From the NCBI RefSeq assembly GCF_004342025.1, contig NZ_SLWN01000001.1, positions 186,001 to 250,000 of the forward strand: a stretch of 64,000 nt of DNA. The letters are read 5' to 3'. Shown one piece after another: positions 49,714 to 58,316 of the stretch. Position numbers and translations under genes: made by a program. Under the pieces are notes generated by a model. The model was not told the origin of the DNA. It saw only the letters and a program-made list of their open reading frames with translations, and did not search any database. The first letter of the stretch is position 1. Every line of letters starts with the position of its first letter. The DNA is from Kribbella steppae. GTDB taxonomy: Bacteria; Actinomycetota; Actinomycetes; Propionibacteriales; Kribbellaceae.

Positions 49714-51252
49714 ATGAGGCGTCGTCGTGTCGCGGCGAGTGGTGCTGTGCTGGTGCTGGTGCTGGCCGGGTGCTCGGGCGGTGAGGAGAAGCCGTCGGCG
49801 GGTAGCCCGGCGACGCCGACCGTGACCGTGACGGTGCCGACCGCTCCCCCGGCTGCTGAGGCTGCGGTGTTAGGTCCGACGGGACCGGGTACGGCGAAAG
49901 CGTGTCGAGGGACCGCGATCGCGGTGGGAGCCGATCCGCAGCAGGCGATCGATGCCGCGCCGGCGGGGACGACGTTCTGCTTCGCCAAGGGTGTGCATCG
50001 GATCAGCCGGGCGATCCGGCCGCGGGCTGGTGTCACGTTGGGCGGCGGGCCGGGCGTCGTCCTGACCGGGTCGGTGCGGTTGGACGGCTGGAAGCGGGAC
50101 GGCGACCGGTGGGTGGTGCGTGGGGTGCTTCCGGCGCCGTACCAGCTCAAAGGGCAGTGTGAGGACAACAAGACCAAGCCGTGCCAGCGCGGCGAGCAGG
50201 TGTTTGTCGACGGCAAGCATCTGACCCGGGTGATGAGTCTTGAGCAGGTCAAGCCGGGAACGTTCTTCGGCGACTACCAGGCCAATGCCGTGTACGTCGC
50301 CGATGATCCGGACGGCCGCGCGGTCGAGATGTCCCGGACGCCGACCGCGATCGAGAAGTCCGCGGACGACGTCACCGTCACCGGGCTGACCATCGAGCAC
50401 TTCGCCAGCCGGCCGCAGGGCGGGGCGTTGCAGGTCGGCCCGGGCTGGACGGTGATCGCGAACGAGGTCCGCTGGAACCACGCGGTCGGGATCATGGTGA
50501 TCGAGGGCGACCGGGCCGAGCTGAGCCGCAACACGGTCGCCGACAACGGGCAGCTCGGGATCGGGCAGTACAAGTCGGCCGACGTACGGATCACCGCGAA
50601 CCTGGTCACCCGGAACAACACCGACGGGTTCTGGATCGCCGACTGGGAATCCGGCGGGATCAAGTCGACCCGGTCGTCGGGTGAGGTGTCCGGCAACGAC
50701 ATCGTGGCCAACCGCGGGATCGGGATGTGGAGTGACATCGCCGAGTACGACCGGCGGATCACCGGAAACCGGATCCGGGACAACGCCGCGGACGGGATCC
50801 GCTACGAGATCAGCTACCAGGCGGTGATCGAGCAGAACGTTGTCGAGAGCAACGGGTACGGCACCGGCCGCGGCTCCGGCGGGAGTCTGTGGGACGGCGG
50901 CGGGATCAACGTGAACACCTCGGCCGGCGTGCAGGTCCGCGGCAACCTGGTCAAGGCGAACCGGAACGGCATCTCGATCCAGTCCCGCACCCGCGGCGAC
51001 GGTCCACGCGGCACGTACGTGCTGGCGGACGTGGTGATCGAGGGCAACCAGGTCGTGATGAACGACGCCACCGCGAGCACCGGCGTGGTCGAGAACAAGG
51101 GCTCCCCCACGAAGGCCGGCGCCGTCACGTTCCGCCGCAACAGCTACCAGCTCGACGGGAAGACCCCGGACCGCTTTGCCTACCGCGGCAAGACCATGAC
51201 GTGGAACGAGTGGCAGCAGGCCGGCTTCGACCAGGACTCCATCAGCAGCTAG
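49714..51252 (+). CDS. Beta-helix lipoprotein, paralogue 3
   Basis: This 512-residue protein is the third member of the beta-helix family and is a lipoprotein: the signal ends in LVLVLAGCSGG, a clear lipobox. After a Thr/Val/Pro linker the beta-helix body repeats the family core (TTFCFAKGVHRIS, LTIEHFASRPQGGALQ, NNTDGFWIADWESGGIKST, GGSLWDGGGINVNTS). GAAGGG precedes the ATG at 49714. Its TAG stop shares the palindrome CTAG with the stop of the convergent gene. Surface anchoring sets it apart from the other two. Confidence 0.88.
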   Translation: MRRRRVAASGAVLVLVLAGCSGGEEKPSAGSPATPTVTVTVPTAPPAAEAAVLGPTGPGTAKACRGTAIAVGADPQQAIDAAPAGTTFCFAKGVHRISRAIRPRAGVTLGGGPGVVLTGSVRLDGWKRDGDRWVVRGVLPAPYQLKGQCEDNKTKPCQRGEQVFVDGKHLTRVMSLEQVKPGTFFGDYQANAVYVADDPDGRAVEMSRTPTAIEKSADDVTVTGLTIEHFASRPQGGALQVGPGWTVIANEVRWNHAVGIMVIEGDRAELSRNTVADNGQLGIGQYKSADVRITANLVTRNNTDGFWIADWESGGIKSTRSSGEVSGNDIVANRGIGMWSDIAEYDRRITGNRIRDNAADGIRYEISYQAVIEQNVVESNGYGTGRGSGGSLWDGGGINVNTSAGVQVRGNLVKANRNGISIQSRTRGDGPRGTYVLADVVIEGNQVVMNDATASTGVVENKGSPTKAGAVTFRRNSYQLDGKTPDRFAYRGKTMTWNEWQQAGFDQDSISS

Positions 51253-52532
51253 CGGGCCAGAGCCTGCGCTTGCTGCCTGGCTTGGTGGCGTATTCGGTCG
51301 GCGTCGCAGACGGCGGCGGCGACCAGCAGATGCAGGGTCATCGAGCTCAAGTCGGACAGGCCGCTCTCATTGAGCGAGGCGACAGTGATGTAGCCGAGAA
51401 GCATCGCACCGCAGGCCTTCACGTACGGCGTGGGGGCGCGGAGGACCGAGATCCAGGCGACGATCAGCGCGATGCCGACGATCGTGACAGCGAGCAGGCC
51501 GGTCTCCCAGTAGAGGCCGAGCCAGCTGTTGTCGATCGCCATCACGTCGATGTCACCCTCACCGCGGCGCAGCAGCACGCGTTTGTTGCCCAGGCCGTGG
51601 CCGATGATCGCGGTCTGCAGCGACACCTTCTCGTCCAGCACCGCCTGCCAGCTGGTGGTGCGGCCGCTGAGCGAGCTGATCTGCTGGGTGCCCTGGCCGC
51701 GCAGCAACCAGGTATGCAGCGACCCGATCGTCAGGAAGGCGACGCCGATCAAGGCGGGCACCCCGAGACTGACGATCCGTCCGGCCCAGGTCTTCCGGGT
51801 CAGGATGAGCGCGAGCACCAGCCCGAACGCGATCGCCGCCGCGGACGTGCGGGTCCGGCTGGCGGCGACCAGGACGACGCCCAGCCCGATCAGCCCGGCG
51901 GCCGGTACGGCGGACAACTTCTTGCAGACGAACCCGATCAGCGCCAGCCCGAGCAGGATCGCGCCGACCTCACCGACCCGCGGCGGCAGCATCGGGATGA
52001 TGACACCTTGCAGCCGGTATCCCGCGCCGAGCGACCTGAGCGGCCGCCAGGCCTGGCTCGGCGCGTACGCCAGGCTCAGGATGACCGTTGTCGCGAGCAA
52101 CAGATGCGCCCAGAGGTGAGCCCGGATCAGCCGCTCCGGGATCTGCACCAGCGGCCGCCAGAGCAGGAAGAGCAGCAGCAGCCCGATCAGGAAGCGGGCC
52201 AGCCGCATCAGCGGTCCGGTCGGTTCGGCCAGCAGGAACGCGGTGGCGGTCGCGAACAGCACGTACAACAGGTAGAGGCTGCTCGACGGGGTGAACCGGG
52301 TCTTGAAGCCGGGCTTGGTCGCGGCCAGCGCGATCAGGAAGATCGCGCCCAGCAGCAGGCCTTTCATCAGGCTGTTCGTCGACCCGGTGGTCCCCTGCGG
52401 CGCGGCTACCCGGGACGACCAGGGCTGGACGCCGAGCACGAACAGGCACCACAGCATCAGCCAGAACCAGGCCGGCTTCTGGACCTCCTCGACGGTCCCC
52501 GGCACCGGCCGCTCCAGCTGGTACGACGACAC
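51249..52532 (-). CDS. O-antigen ligase/polymerase-like membrane protein
   Basis: This 427-residue protein has about ten transmembrane helices and the Wzy_C/O-antigen-ligase pattern: VVLVAASRTRTSAAAIA in the central part, and the large extracytoplasmic loop with GHGLGNKRVLL and IDNSWLGLYWETGLLA. Such proteins polymerise or ligate lipid-linked repeat units outside the membrane. GTG 52532 lies two bases after the stop of the Wzz-like gene, so the two are one operon. The open frame extending to 54104 is shadow of that gene. Confidence 0.87.
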   Translation of the reverse strand: MSSYQLERPVPGTVEEVQKPAWFWLMLWCLFVLGVQPWSSRVAAPQGTTGSTNSLMKGLLLGAIFLIALAATKPGFKTRFTPSSSLYLLYVLFATATAFLLAEPTGPLMRLARFLIGLLLLFLLWRPLVQIPERLIRAHLWAHLLLATTVILSLAYAPSQAWRPLRSLGAGYRLQGVIIPMLPPRVGEVGAILLGLALIGFVCKKLSAVPAAGLIGLGVVLVAASRTRTSAAAIAFGLVLALILTRKTWAGRIVSLGVPALIGVAFLTIGSLHTWLLRGQGTQQISSLSGRTTSWQAVLDEKVSLQTAIIGHGLGNKRVLLRRGEGDIDVMAIDNSWLGLYWETGLLAVTIVGIALIVAWISVLRAPTPYVKACGAMLLGYITVASLNESGLSDLSSMTLHLLVAAAVCDADRIRHQARQQAQALAR

Positions 52533-52534
52533 GG

Positions 52535-54160
52535 TCAGCGGATCGGTGGAGTGGCCGAGTCGGCCGACGTGAAGTTCAGCGGGATCCCCAGCGTCTCGTC
52601 GTGCGCCGAGGCACCGATCAGTACGACGCCAAGCACCGGTGCACCCGCGAAGTGCAGGGCTCCGGTGAGCCGGGCGACGTCCATCTCCTTGTCGTGACCG
52701 ACCTGCACCACCAGCACCGACGCGTCCACGGCGGCTGCCAGCGGCGTGATCCCGTGCCGGCCGACCGCGGCCGGGCCATGGATCACGACGGAGTACCCGG
52801 GTGGCAGATCCGCCACGATGCCCGGCACCAGCGACGGGCCGACCGCCTCGGCCGTCTCCTCGTGGTTCAGACCGGGCGGCAGAACGTACAGGTCGGCGAC
52901 CGTACCGGGCCGGAACAGCTTGCGGGCCCGGATCGCCCGGGTCGCGGCCGGCTCGTGCACCAGGTCGGTCAGTCCCTCGTGCCCGGTCACGTGCTCCAGA
53001 ACCGGCGTACCCTCCACGTCGGCCAGGACCAGCAGGGTCTCGCGGCCGTCGCGGGCGTTCGCCTCGGCCATCGCGAGCGCGATCCCGGCCGAGTTCGGCG
53101 TCGGCGAGGCCGAGACCACGAGCATGGCGCCGGGGCCGCCGCCGGCGAAGGCGCGCGGGTTCAGCTCGCGCCGGGCCAGGGCGCCGCTCGCCTCGGCCCC
53201 GAGCGCGGTGATCTCGTACTGCGGGAGTTCGGGGGCCGCACGGTGCCACAGCCGACGGCGGTTGCCCTCCGACGCGGCGATCACCGGCGAACTCGCCGCC
53301 CTGGCCGCCTGGTCGCGGGTCAGGATGTACGGCGTCAGGTGAGACCTGAGCAGGGCCAGGCCGAAGCCGAGCACCAGACCGAGGATGGCGCCGACCAGGA
53401 TGTCGCGGGCAACCATCGGCGACGCGGTCGCGGTGTCCGTCGTGGCCGGGGTGACCAGCTCGCTCCCGGTGCCGACGGCGGTCAGCGCCTTGAGCATCGC
53501 GGCGGCCTCGTCGGCCGCCTGCCGGGCCTCGGTCGCCAGGTCGACCCGCTGGCCGCGCAGGGCTGCCGCGGTCTGCGCGTCGCCCCGCTGGACCGCCTCG
53601 TCGATCTGGCTGACCAGGCTCTTGGACTGCTGGTTGGCTGTCTTCGACCGGTCCTGTGCCTGGCCGGCCAGAGTGGTCAGCAGCGACTTCGCCTCGTCGT
53701 TGCGGGTCTTGAGGTAGATGACCGCGATCGCGTTGGCACGCCGTACCGCTTCCGAGGAGGTCGGGCCGTCGGTGGTGACCAGGTACGCGTTGTCGGTGAC
53801 CGCCTTGACCCGGGTCACCGCGGCCAGGTCCTGGACAGTCTGGTCCGTGGTCGGCAGGCCGAGCGACTTGGCCACGCTGCGCAGGAGCGTCGGGCTGGCC
53901 ATCACCCGGGCCTGGGTCTCGGCCGGCAGGTCCATCCCGAGCGGGCCGGTCTTGTCCGCGCTGCTGGTCAGTTTCCCCACCAGTGCGGGCGGTACGGCGG
54001 GGCCGATCACCAGTTGGCTCGACGCCGTCCAGCGCTCGGTCTGGGAGAAGGCGAACACGGAGGCGCCGACGAGTCCGAGCAGGATGCAACCCAGGATCAG
54101 CCATTTCTGCCGCAGCAGTGACTGGGCGGTCTCGCGCCAGACCACGGTGCCCGGTTCCAT
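52535..54160 (-). CDS. Wzz/BY-kinase-like chain-length protein without a P-loop
   Basis: This 541-residue protein has two transmembrane segments (LILGCILLGLVGASVFAF and ILVGAILGLVLGFGLALL) that flank an extracytoplasmic coiled-coil-rich Wzz region, followed by a cytoplasmic BY-kinase-like domain. The position of Walker A reads VVSASPTPNSAGIALAMA and lacks the GK(S/T) of ATP-binding members, and no tyrosine cluster is found at the C terminus. It therefore probably acts as a chain-length regulator or scaffold rather than a kinase. It heads the operon with the ligase-like gene. Confidence 0.85.
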   Translation of the reverse strand: MEPGTVVWRETAQSLLRQKWLILGCILLGLVGASVFAFSQTERWTASSQLVIGPAVPPALVGKLTSSADKTGPLGMDLPAETQARVMASPTLLRSVAKSLGLPTTDQTVQDLAAVTRVKAVTDNAYLVTTDGPTSSEAVRRANAIAVIYLKTRNDEAKSLLTTLAGQAQDRSKTANQQSKSLVSQIDEAVQRGDAQTAAALRGQRVDLATEARQAADEAAAMLKALTAVGTGSELVTPATTDTATASPMVARDILVGAILGLVLGFGLALLRSHLTPYILTRDQAARAASSPVIAASEGNRRRLWHRAAPELPQYEITALGAEASGALARRELNPRAFAGGGPGAMLVVSASPTPNSAGIALAMAEANARDGRETLLVLADVEGTPVLEHVTGHEGLTDLVHEPAATRAIRARKLFRPGTVADLYVLPPGLNHEETAEAVGPSLVPGIVADLPPGYSVVIHGPAAVGRHGITPLAAAVDASVLVVQVGHDKEMDVARLTGALHFAGAPVLGVVLIGASAHDETLGIPLNFTSADSATPPIR

Positions 54161-54329
54161 CCAGACCTCATTCCCTTGGAGCCAGCGACCCAGGATACGA
54201 CCTCATGGGCGCGGGCTGGCCAAAGCATCTCTTTCTGTGGCCTACTCTCTTCTCGGGGGATCTCCGGGAGCAGTCCGGGGATTCATTTTCGGCGCCGAGA
54301 TCGCGCCTGTCCGAGGGGGACACCGCAGG

Positions 54330-56543
54330 ATGAAGAAGAGATGGCTGTTCGCGCGCCTGGGGGTCGTAGGCGCTCTCATCGCCGGCTCGCTGGTCGTCGT
54401 ACTCGCGCCACCGGCGCAGAGCATCGAGGCCTCGCTGTCGGCGGCCAACAGTCCGACCTGGCAGACCAACGCCAGTGTGCAGGGAATCGCCGTCGCGGCC
54501 GGTAAGGCGTACGTCGGCGGCCGGTTCACCAGCGTCCGCCCGCCGGGCGCCGCGGCCGGCACGAGCGAGGTCGCGCAGGCCTATCTGGCCGCCTTCGACG
54601 AGAGCACCGGCGACCTGGTCACGTCGTTCACCCCGGTCCTCAACGGCCAGGTGTACGCGGTGGCCGCCTCGGCCGACGGCTCGCGGATCTACGTCGGCGG
54701 TGACTTCACCACCGTCAACGGCGTGACCCGGAACCGGATCGCCGCGTTCGACACCGCCACCGGCGCCCTGGTGACGAACTGGAAGCCGTCGGTCTCCTAC
54801 CGGGTCAAGACCATCTCGGTCTCCGGCGACACCGTCTACTTCGGCGGCTCGTTCGGCCTGGTCAACAACATCGAGCGGCTCCGGCTGGCGGCGGTCAGCG
54901 CCGACGTCGGCACCCTGTTGCCCTGGGCACCCGCGGTGAACGGCGACGTGTACGCCGTGGACGTCGCCGACGACGGCTCCAAGGTGTATGCCGGCGGCCA
55001 GTTCAGCACCGTCAACGGCACGAACCAGAACACGGTGACCAGCCTCGACCCGGTCTCCGGCGGCGTGCTGCCGTTCCCCGGGGCGACCGCCGTACCGCCG
55101 CCGAACGGCTCCTGCACCACCCGGGTGAAGGCGATCGACGCCAGCGGCGACACCGTGTACTTCGGCAACGGCGGAGACGGCGGCGGCTGCTTCGACGGCA
55201 CCTGGGCGGTCGACATCGCCACCAACACGCTGAAGTGGAAGAACCAGTGCCTGGGCGCCACCGAGACGGTCAAGGTCGTCAACGGCTGGCTGTACAAGGG
55301 CTCGCACGCACACGACTGCGTGAACCAGGGAGCCGGCGGCTTCCCGCAGGGCTTCGGCTACCGCTTCCTGCTGACCGAGAACCTGACCGACGGCTCGCTC
55401 GGCCCGTGGTTCCCGAACACCAACGCCGGACCGCCGACCGAGGTCGGCCCGCTCGCCTTCGCGACCGGCGGCAACGACCTCTGGGTCGGCGGCGACTTCA
55501 CCACCACGAACGGCGTCGGCCAGCAGGGCCTGACCCGGTTCACCAACGCGACCCCGGGTGCCGCTCCGGCCAAGCCGGCCAAGCTGCTCCCCTACAGCGT
55601 CGAGCCGGGCGTCGTACAGATCCATTTCCCGACCGTGCTCGACAACGACGACAGCACGCTGACCTACCGCCTGCTGAAGGGGTTCAGCAACACCACCATC
55701 GCGACCTGGACGGCCAAGTCGACTCCGTGGGACCGACCCTGGCTGCACTTCACCGACGCCGCCGCGGTGCCGGGTGAGGTGACCAACTACCGGGTCGAGG
55801 TGACCGACGGCAGTACGACGATCCGGGGCAACTACTCCGACCCGATCACGGTCGCGAGTACGCCTTCCACGGCGTACGACCAGATCGTCAACTCCGACGG
55901 GCCGCAGGCGTACTGGCGGCTGGGCGAGGCGGCCGGTACGACGGCGTCGGTCGACTCGTCCGGGCAGAGCAACAACGGCACGTTCACCGGTGTGACGCTG
56001 GGCAGCACCGGAGCGATCGCGGGCAACACGGCCATGACGATCAGCTCGAGCAGCGGCCGGATGGTAGGCGAGAAGGCGTACAGCATGCCGCAGCAGTTCA
56101 CCGTTGAGGCGTGGGTCAAGCAGAGCGGCTTCAACCGCGGCGGCCGGATCATCGGCTTCGGCAACTCCAAGACCACCAACAGCGGTGGCGGCGGCGACCG
56201 GATGCTGTACATGCGCACCAACGGCTCGATCGTGTTCGGCGTGAACGACGGCGCCCAGCGCACGCTGACCAGCACGTCGGGCAAGAACGACGGGCAGTGG
56301 CATCACGTCGTCGGCAGCTACGACAACGGCTCCATGAAGCTGTACGTCGACGGCGCGCTGGCCGGCAGTGCGAACGTCGGATCGGCGTCGCTGTACTACG
56401 GCTGGTGGCGGGTCGGGTACGACAACACCAGCAGCTGGCCGGGAGGTGGAGCGATCCAGACCGGAATGGCGCTCGACGAGGCTGCGGTGTACCCGTACGC
56501 GCTCAGCCCGGTCCAGATCCAGGCGCACTTCGACGCGCGCTGA
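54330..56543 (+). CDS. Secreted beta-propeller protein with LamG-like tail, paralogue A
   Basis: This 737-residue exported protein has a signal peptide ending near LAPPAQS and a propeller of about 400 residues built on repeats such as IYVGGDFTTVNGVTRNRIAAFD and KVYAGGQFSTVNG. A fibronectin-III-like module follows (about 435-520), then a C-terminal concanavalin/LamG domain from about residue 525 (YWRLGEAAGTT, FTVEAWVKQ, WHHVVGSYDNGSMKLYVDG). Four propeller cysteines are shared with the two following genes. The LamG part suggests binding to a glycan. The long open frame before 54330 is shadow of the Wzz-like gene. Confidence 0.88.
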   Translation: MKKRWLFARLGVVGALIAGSLVVVLAPPAQSIEASLSAANSPTWQTNASVQGIAVAAGKAYVGGRFTSVRPPGAAAGTSEVAQAYLAAFDESTGDLVTSFTPVLNGQVYAVAASADGSRIYVGGDFTTVNGVTRNRIAAFDTATGALVTNWKPSVSYRVKTISVSGDTVYFGGSFGLVNNIERLRLAAVSADVGTLLPWAPAVNGDVYAVDVADDGSKVYAGGQFSTVNGTNQNTVTSLDPVSGGVLPFPGATAVPPPNGSCTTRVKAIDASGDTVYFGNGGDGGGCFDGTWAVDIATNTLKWKNQCLGATETVKVVNGWLYKGSHAHDCVNQGAGGFPQGFGYRFLLTENLTDGSLGPWFPNTNAGPPTEVGPLAFATGGNDLWVGGDFTTTNGVGQQGLTRFTNATPGAAPAKPAKLLPYSVEPGVVQIHFPTVLDNDDSTLTYRLLKGFSNTTIATWTAKSTPWDRPWLHFTDAAAVPGEVTNYRVEVTDGSTTIRGNYSDPITVASTPSTAYDQIVNSDGPQAYWRLGEAAGTTASVDSSGQSNNGTFTGVTLGSTGAIAGNTAMTISSSSGRMVGEKAYSMPQQFTVEAWVKQSGFNRGGRIIGFGNSKTTNSGGGGDRMLYMRTNGSIVFGVNDGAQRTLTSTSGKNDGQWHHVVGSYDNGSMKLYVDGALAGSANVGSASLYYGWWRVGYDNTSSWPGGGAIQTGMALDEAAVYPYALSPVQIQAHFDAR

Positions 56544-56586
56544 AACTCTGAGTCTGGGAACTGCAGCACAAAGTCATAACGCGAGG

Positions 56587-56613
56587 GGGAGGTCGGCTTC
56601 CGGTCGACCTCCC
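56587..56613. terminator. Hairpin after propeller gene A
   Basis: GGGAGGTCG and CGACCTCCC form a 9-bp perfect stem with a 9-base loop. There is no T tract, so it may be a weak terminator or a leader structure of the next gene. Confidence 0.45.
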
Positions 56614-56693
56614 ACAGCGCTAATGTCCGCTGGGTGCGTGCGTGAGGCACGCACCGCCCAACGACTGAACCCCGCCCAGTCCAAAGGACATTG

Positions 56694-58214
56694 ATGAAGA
56701 AGTATGTACTGGCCGTTGTCACCGCTGCGGCCGTCCTCGCCGCTGCGCTGATCCCCTCGGGACCGCCGGTGGAGGCGGCGACTCCGGGCTTCGGCTCGGC
56801 CGTCTCGGCCATCAAGCAGACCTCGTGGCAGACCAACAACAGCGTGAACGCGCTCGCGATCAGCGGCAACACGGTGTTCGCCGGTGGTCTGTTCACCAAG
56901 ATCCGGCAACCAGGTAAGCCGGCCGGCCAGGGGGAGGCCGTCCGGACCTACATCGCCGCGTTCAACCGCACCACCGGTGCGCCGACGGCGTTCGCGCCGA
57001 AGCTGAACGGCCCGGTCTACAGCATCGCCACCAGCCCGGACGGCAACTGGGTCGTGATCGGCGGCGACTTCACCACCGTGAACGGGATCAAGCGCAGCAA
57101 GATCGCGATGTTCTCGGTCGTCACCGGCAGGATGGTCTCGGCCTGGGACCCGGTCGTGTCCGCCCGGGTCAAGGCGCTGGCCATCTTCGGCAACAGCGTG
57201 TTCATCGGCGGCGCGTTCGCCAAGGTCGACGGCGCGGTCCGCAATCACCTCGGCGCGGTCCGGCTGATCCAGGGCGACCTGCTGCCGTGGAACCCGAGCG
57301 CCAACGGTGACGTGTACGCGATCGACCTGTCCGACAACGGCACCCGGGTGTTCGTCGGCGGCCCGTTCAGCACCATCAACGGCAAGGACCACTATTCGCT
57401 GGCGATGACGAACAACACCACCGGCGCGGCGTACTCGTTCCCGGCCGCGGCAGCGATCCCGAAGCCGACCGCGACCTGCACCACCCGGGTGAAGGACATC
57501 GACACCCTCGGCGACAACGTGTACGTCTCCAACGGCGGTGACGGCAGCGGCTGCTACGACGGCGTCCTCGCCGCGCAGGTCAGCACCGGCAAACTGCTCT
57601 GGAAGAACAACTGCCTGGGCGCGACCGAGGCGATCAAGGCGATCGGCAACTGGGTCTACAAGGGCTCGCACGCGCACAACTGCAGCGACAGCGGCGCCTT
57701 CCCCGACGGCACCGGGACGCACTACCTGCTGGTCGAGAGTGCGATCAACGGCAAGATCGGGCCGTGGTTCCCGAACACCGACGCCGATCAGAGCAGCACC
57801 ACCCAGGTCGGTCCGCTGGCGATGGCCGGTACGAACACCGACCTCTGGGTCGGCGGTGACTTCCTGAACGTCAACGGCAAGCCGCAGCGCGGGCTGACCC
57901 GGTTCACCAACACTCCGGGCGGCGCGGCCCCGGCCGTACCGAAGGCCCCGATCCTGGCGCCGTCGTCCGCCAAGGTGTCGGTGCGGTTCAGCGATGTGTA
58001 CGACCTGGACAACATCTCGCTGACCTACAACGTGTTCCGGGGAACGACGAACATCGGCTCGTTCAAGTACATGTCGTACTACTGGGAGGCCCGCAAGGCC
58101 TACACGGTGGTCGACACCGGTGTGAAGAGCGGGCAGACAGTCACCTACCACATCGAGGTGCACGACGGGCGCAACATCATGAAGGGCCCGTCGGTCAGCG
58201 TGAAAGTGCCGTAG
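56694..58214 (+). CDS. Secreted beta-propeller protein, paralogue B
   Basis: This 506-residue protein has a signal peptide (YVLAVVTAAAVLAAALIPSG) and the same propeller as its neighbours, with WVVIGGDFTTVNGIKRSK, VFIGGAFAKVDGAVRNH and LWVGGDFLNVNGKPQRGLTR. It ends in a fibronectin-III-like module and lacks the LamG domain. The four cysteines are kept, including GSHAHNC. AAAGGA precedes the ATG. A strong terminator follows the stop, so it can be a separate unit. Confidence 0.87.
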   Translation: MKKYVLAVVTAAAVLAAALIPSGPPVEAATPGFGSAVSAIKQTSWQTNNSVNALAISGNTVFAGGLFTKIRQPGKPAGQGEAVRTYIAAFNRTTGAPTAFAPKLNGPVYSIATSPDGNWVVIGGDFTTVNGIKRSKIAMFSVVTGRMVSAWDPVVSARVKALAIFGNSVFIGGAFAKVDGAVRNHLGAVRLIQGDLLPWNPSANGDVYAIDLSDNGTRVFVGGPFSTINGKDHYSLAMTNNTTGAAYSFPAAAAIPKPTATCTTRVKDIDTLGDNVYVSNGGDGSGCYDGVLAAQVSTGKLLWKNNCLGATEAIKAIGNWVYKGSHAHNCSDSGAFPDGTGTHYLLVESAINGKIGPWFPNTDADQSSTTQVGPLAMAGTNTDLWVGGDFLNVNGKPQRGLTRFTNTPGGAAPAVPKAPILAPSSAKVSVRFSDVYDLDNISLTYNVFRGTTNIGSFKYMSYYWEARKAYTVVDTGVKSGQTVTYHIEVHDGRNIMKGPSVSVKVP

Positions 58215-58225
58215 GAAGCGGTACA

Positions 58226-58253
58226 GGGGGTCTGCCTCTTCAGGCAGACCCCC
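58226..58253 (+). terminator. Intrinsic terminator after propeller gene B
   Basis: GGGGGTCTGCCT and AGGCAGACCCCC form a 12-bp perfect stem with a CTTC loop, followed by TTCGTCT. It lies 11 bases beyond the stop codon. Confidence 0.85.
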
Positions 58254-58316
58254 TTCGTCTATAGACGGGCGGGGGGCTGCCGGTCGTAGATTAGTTGTCA
58301 GGGGCAAGGGGGAATC

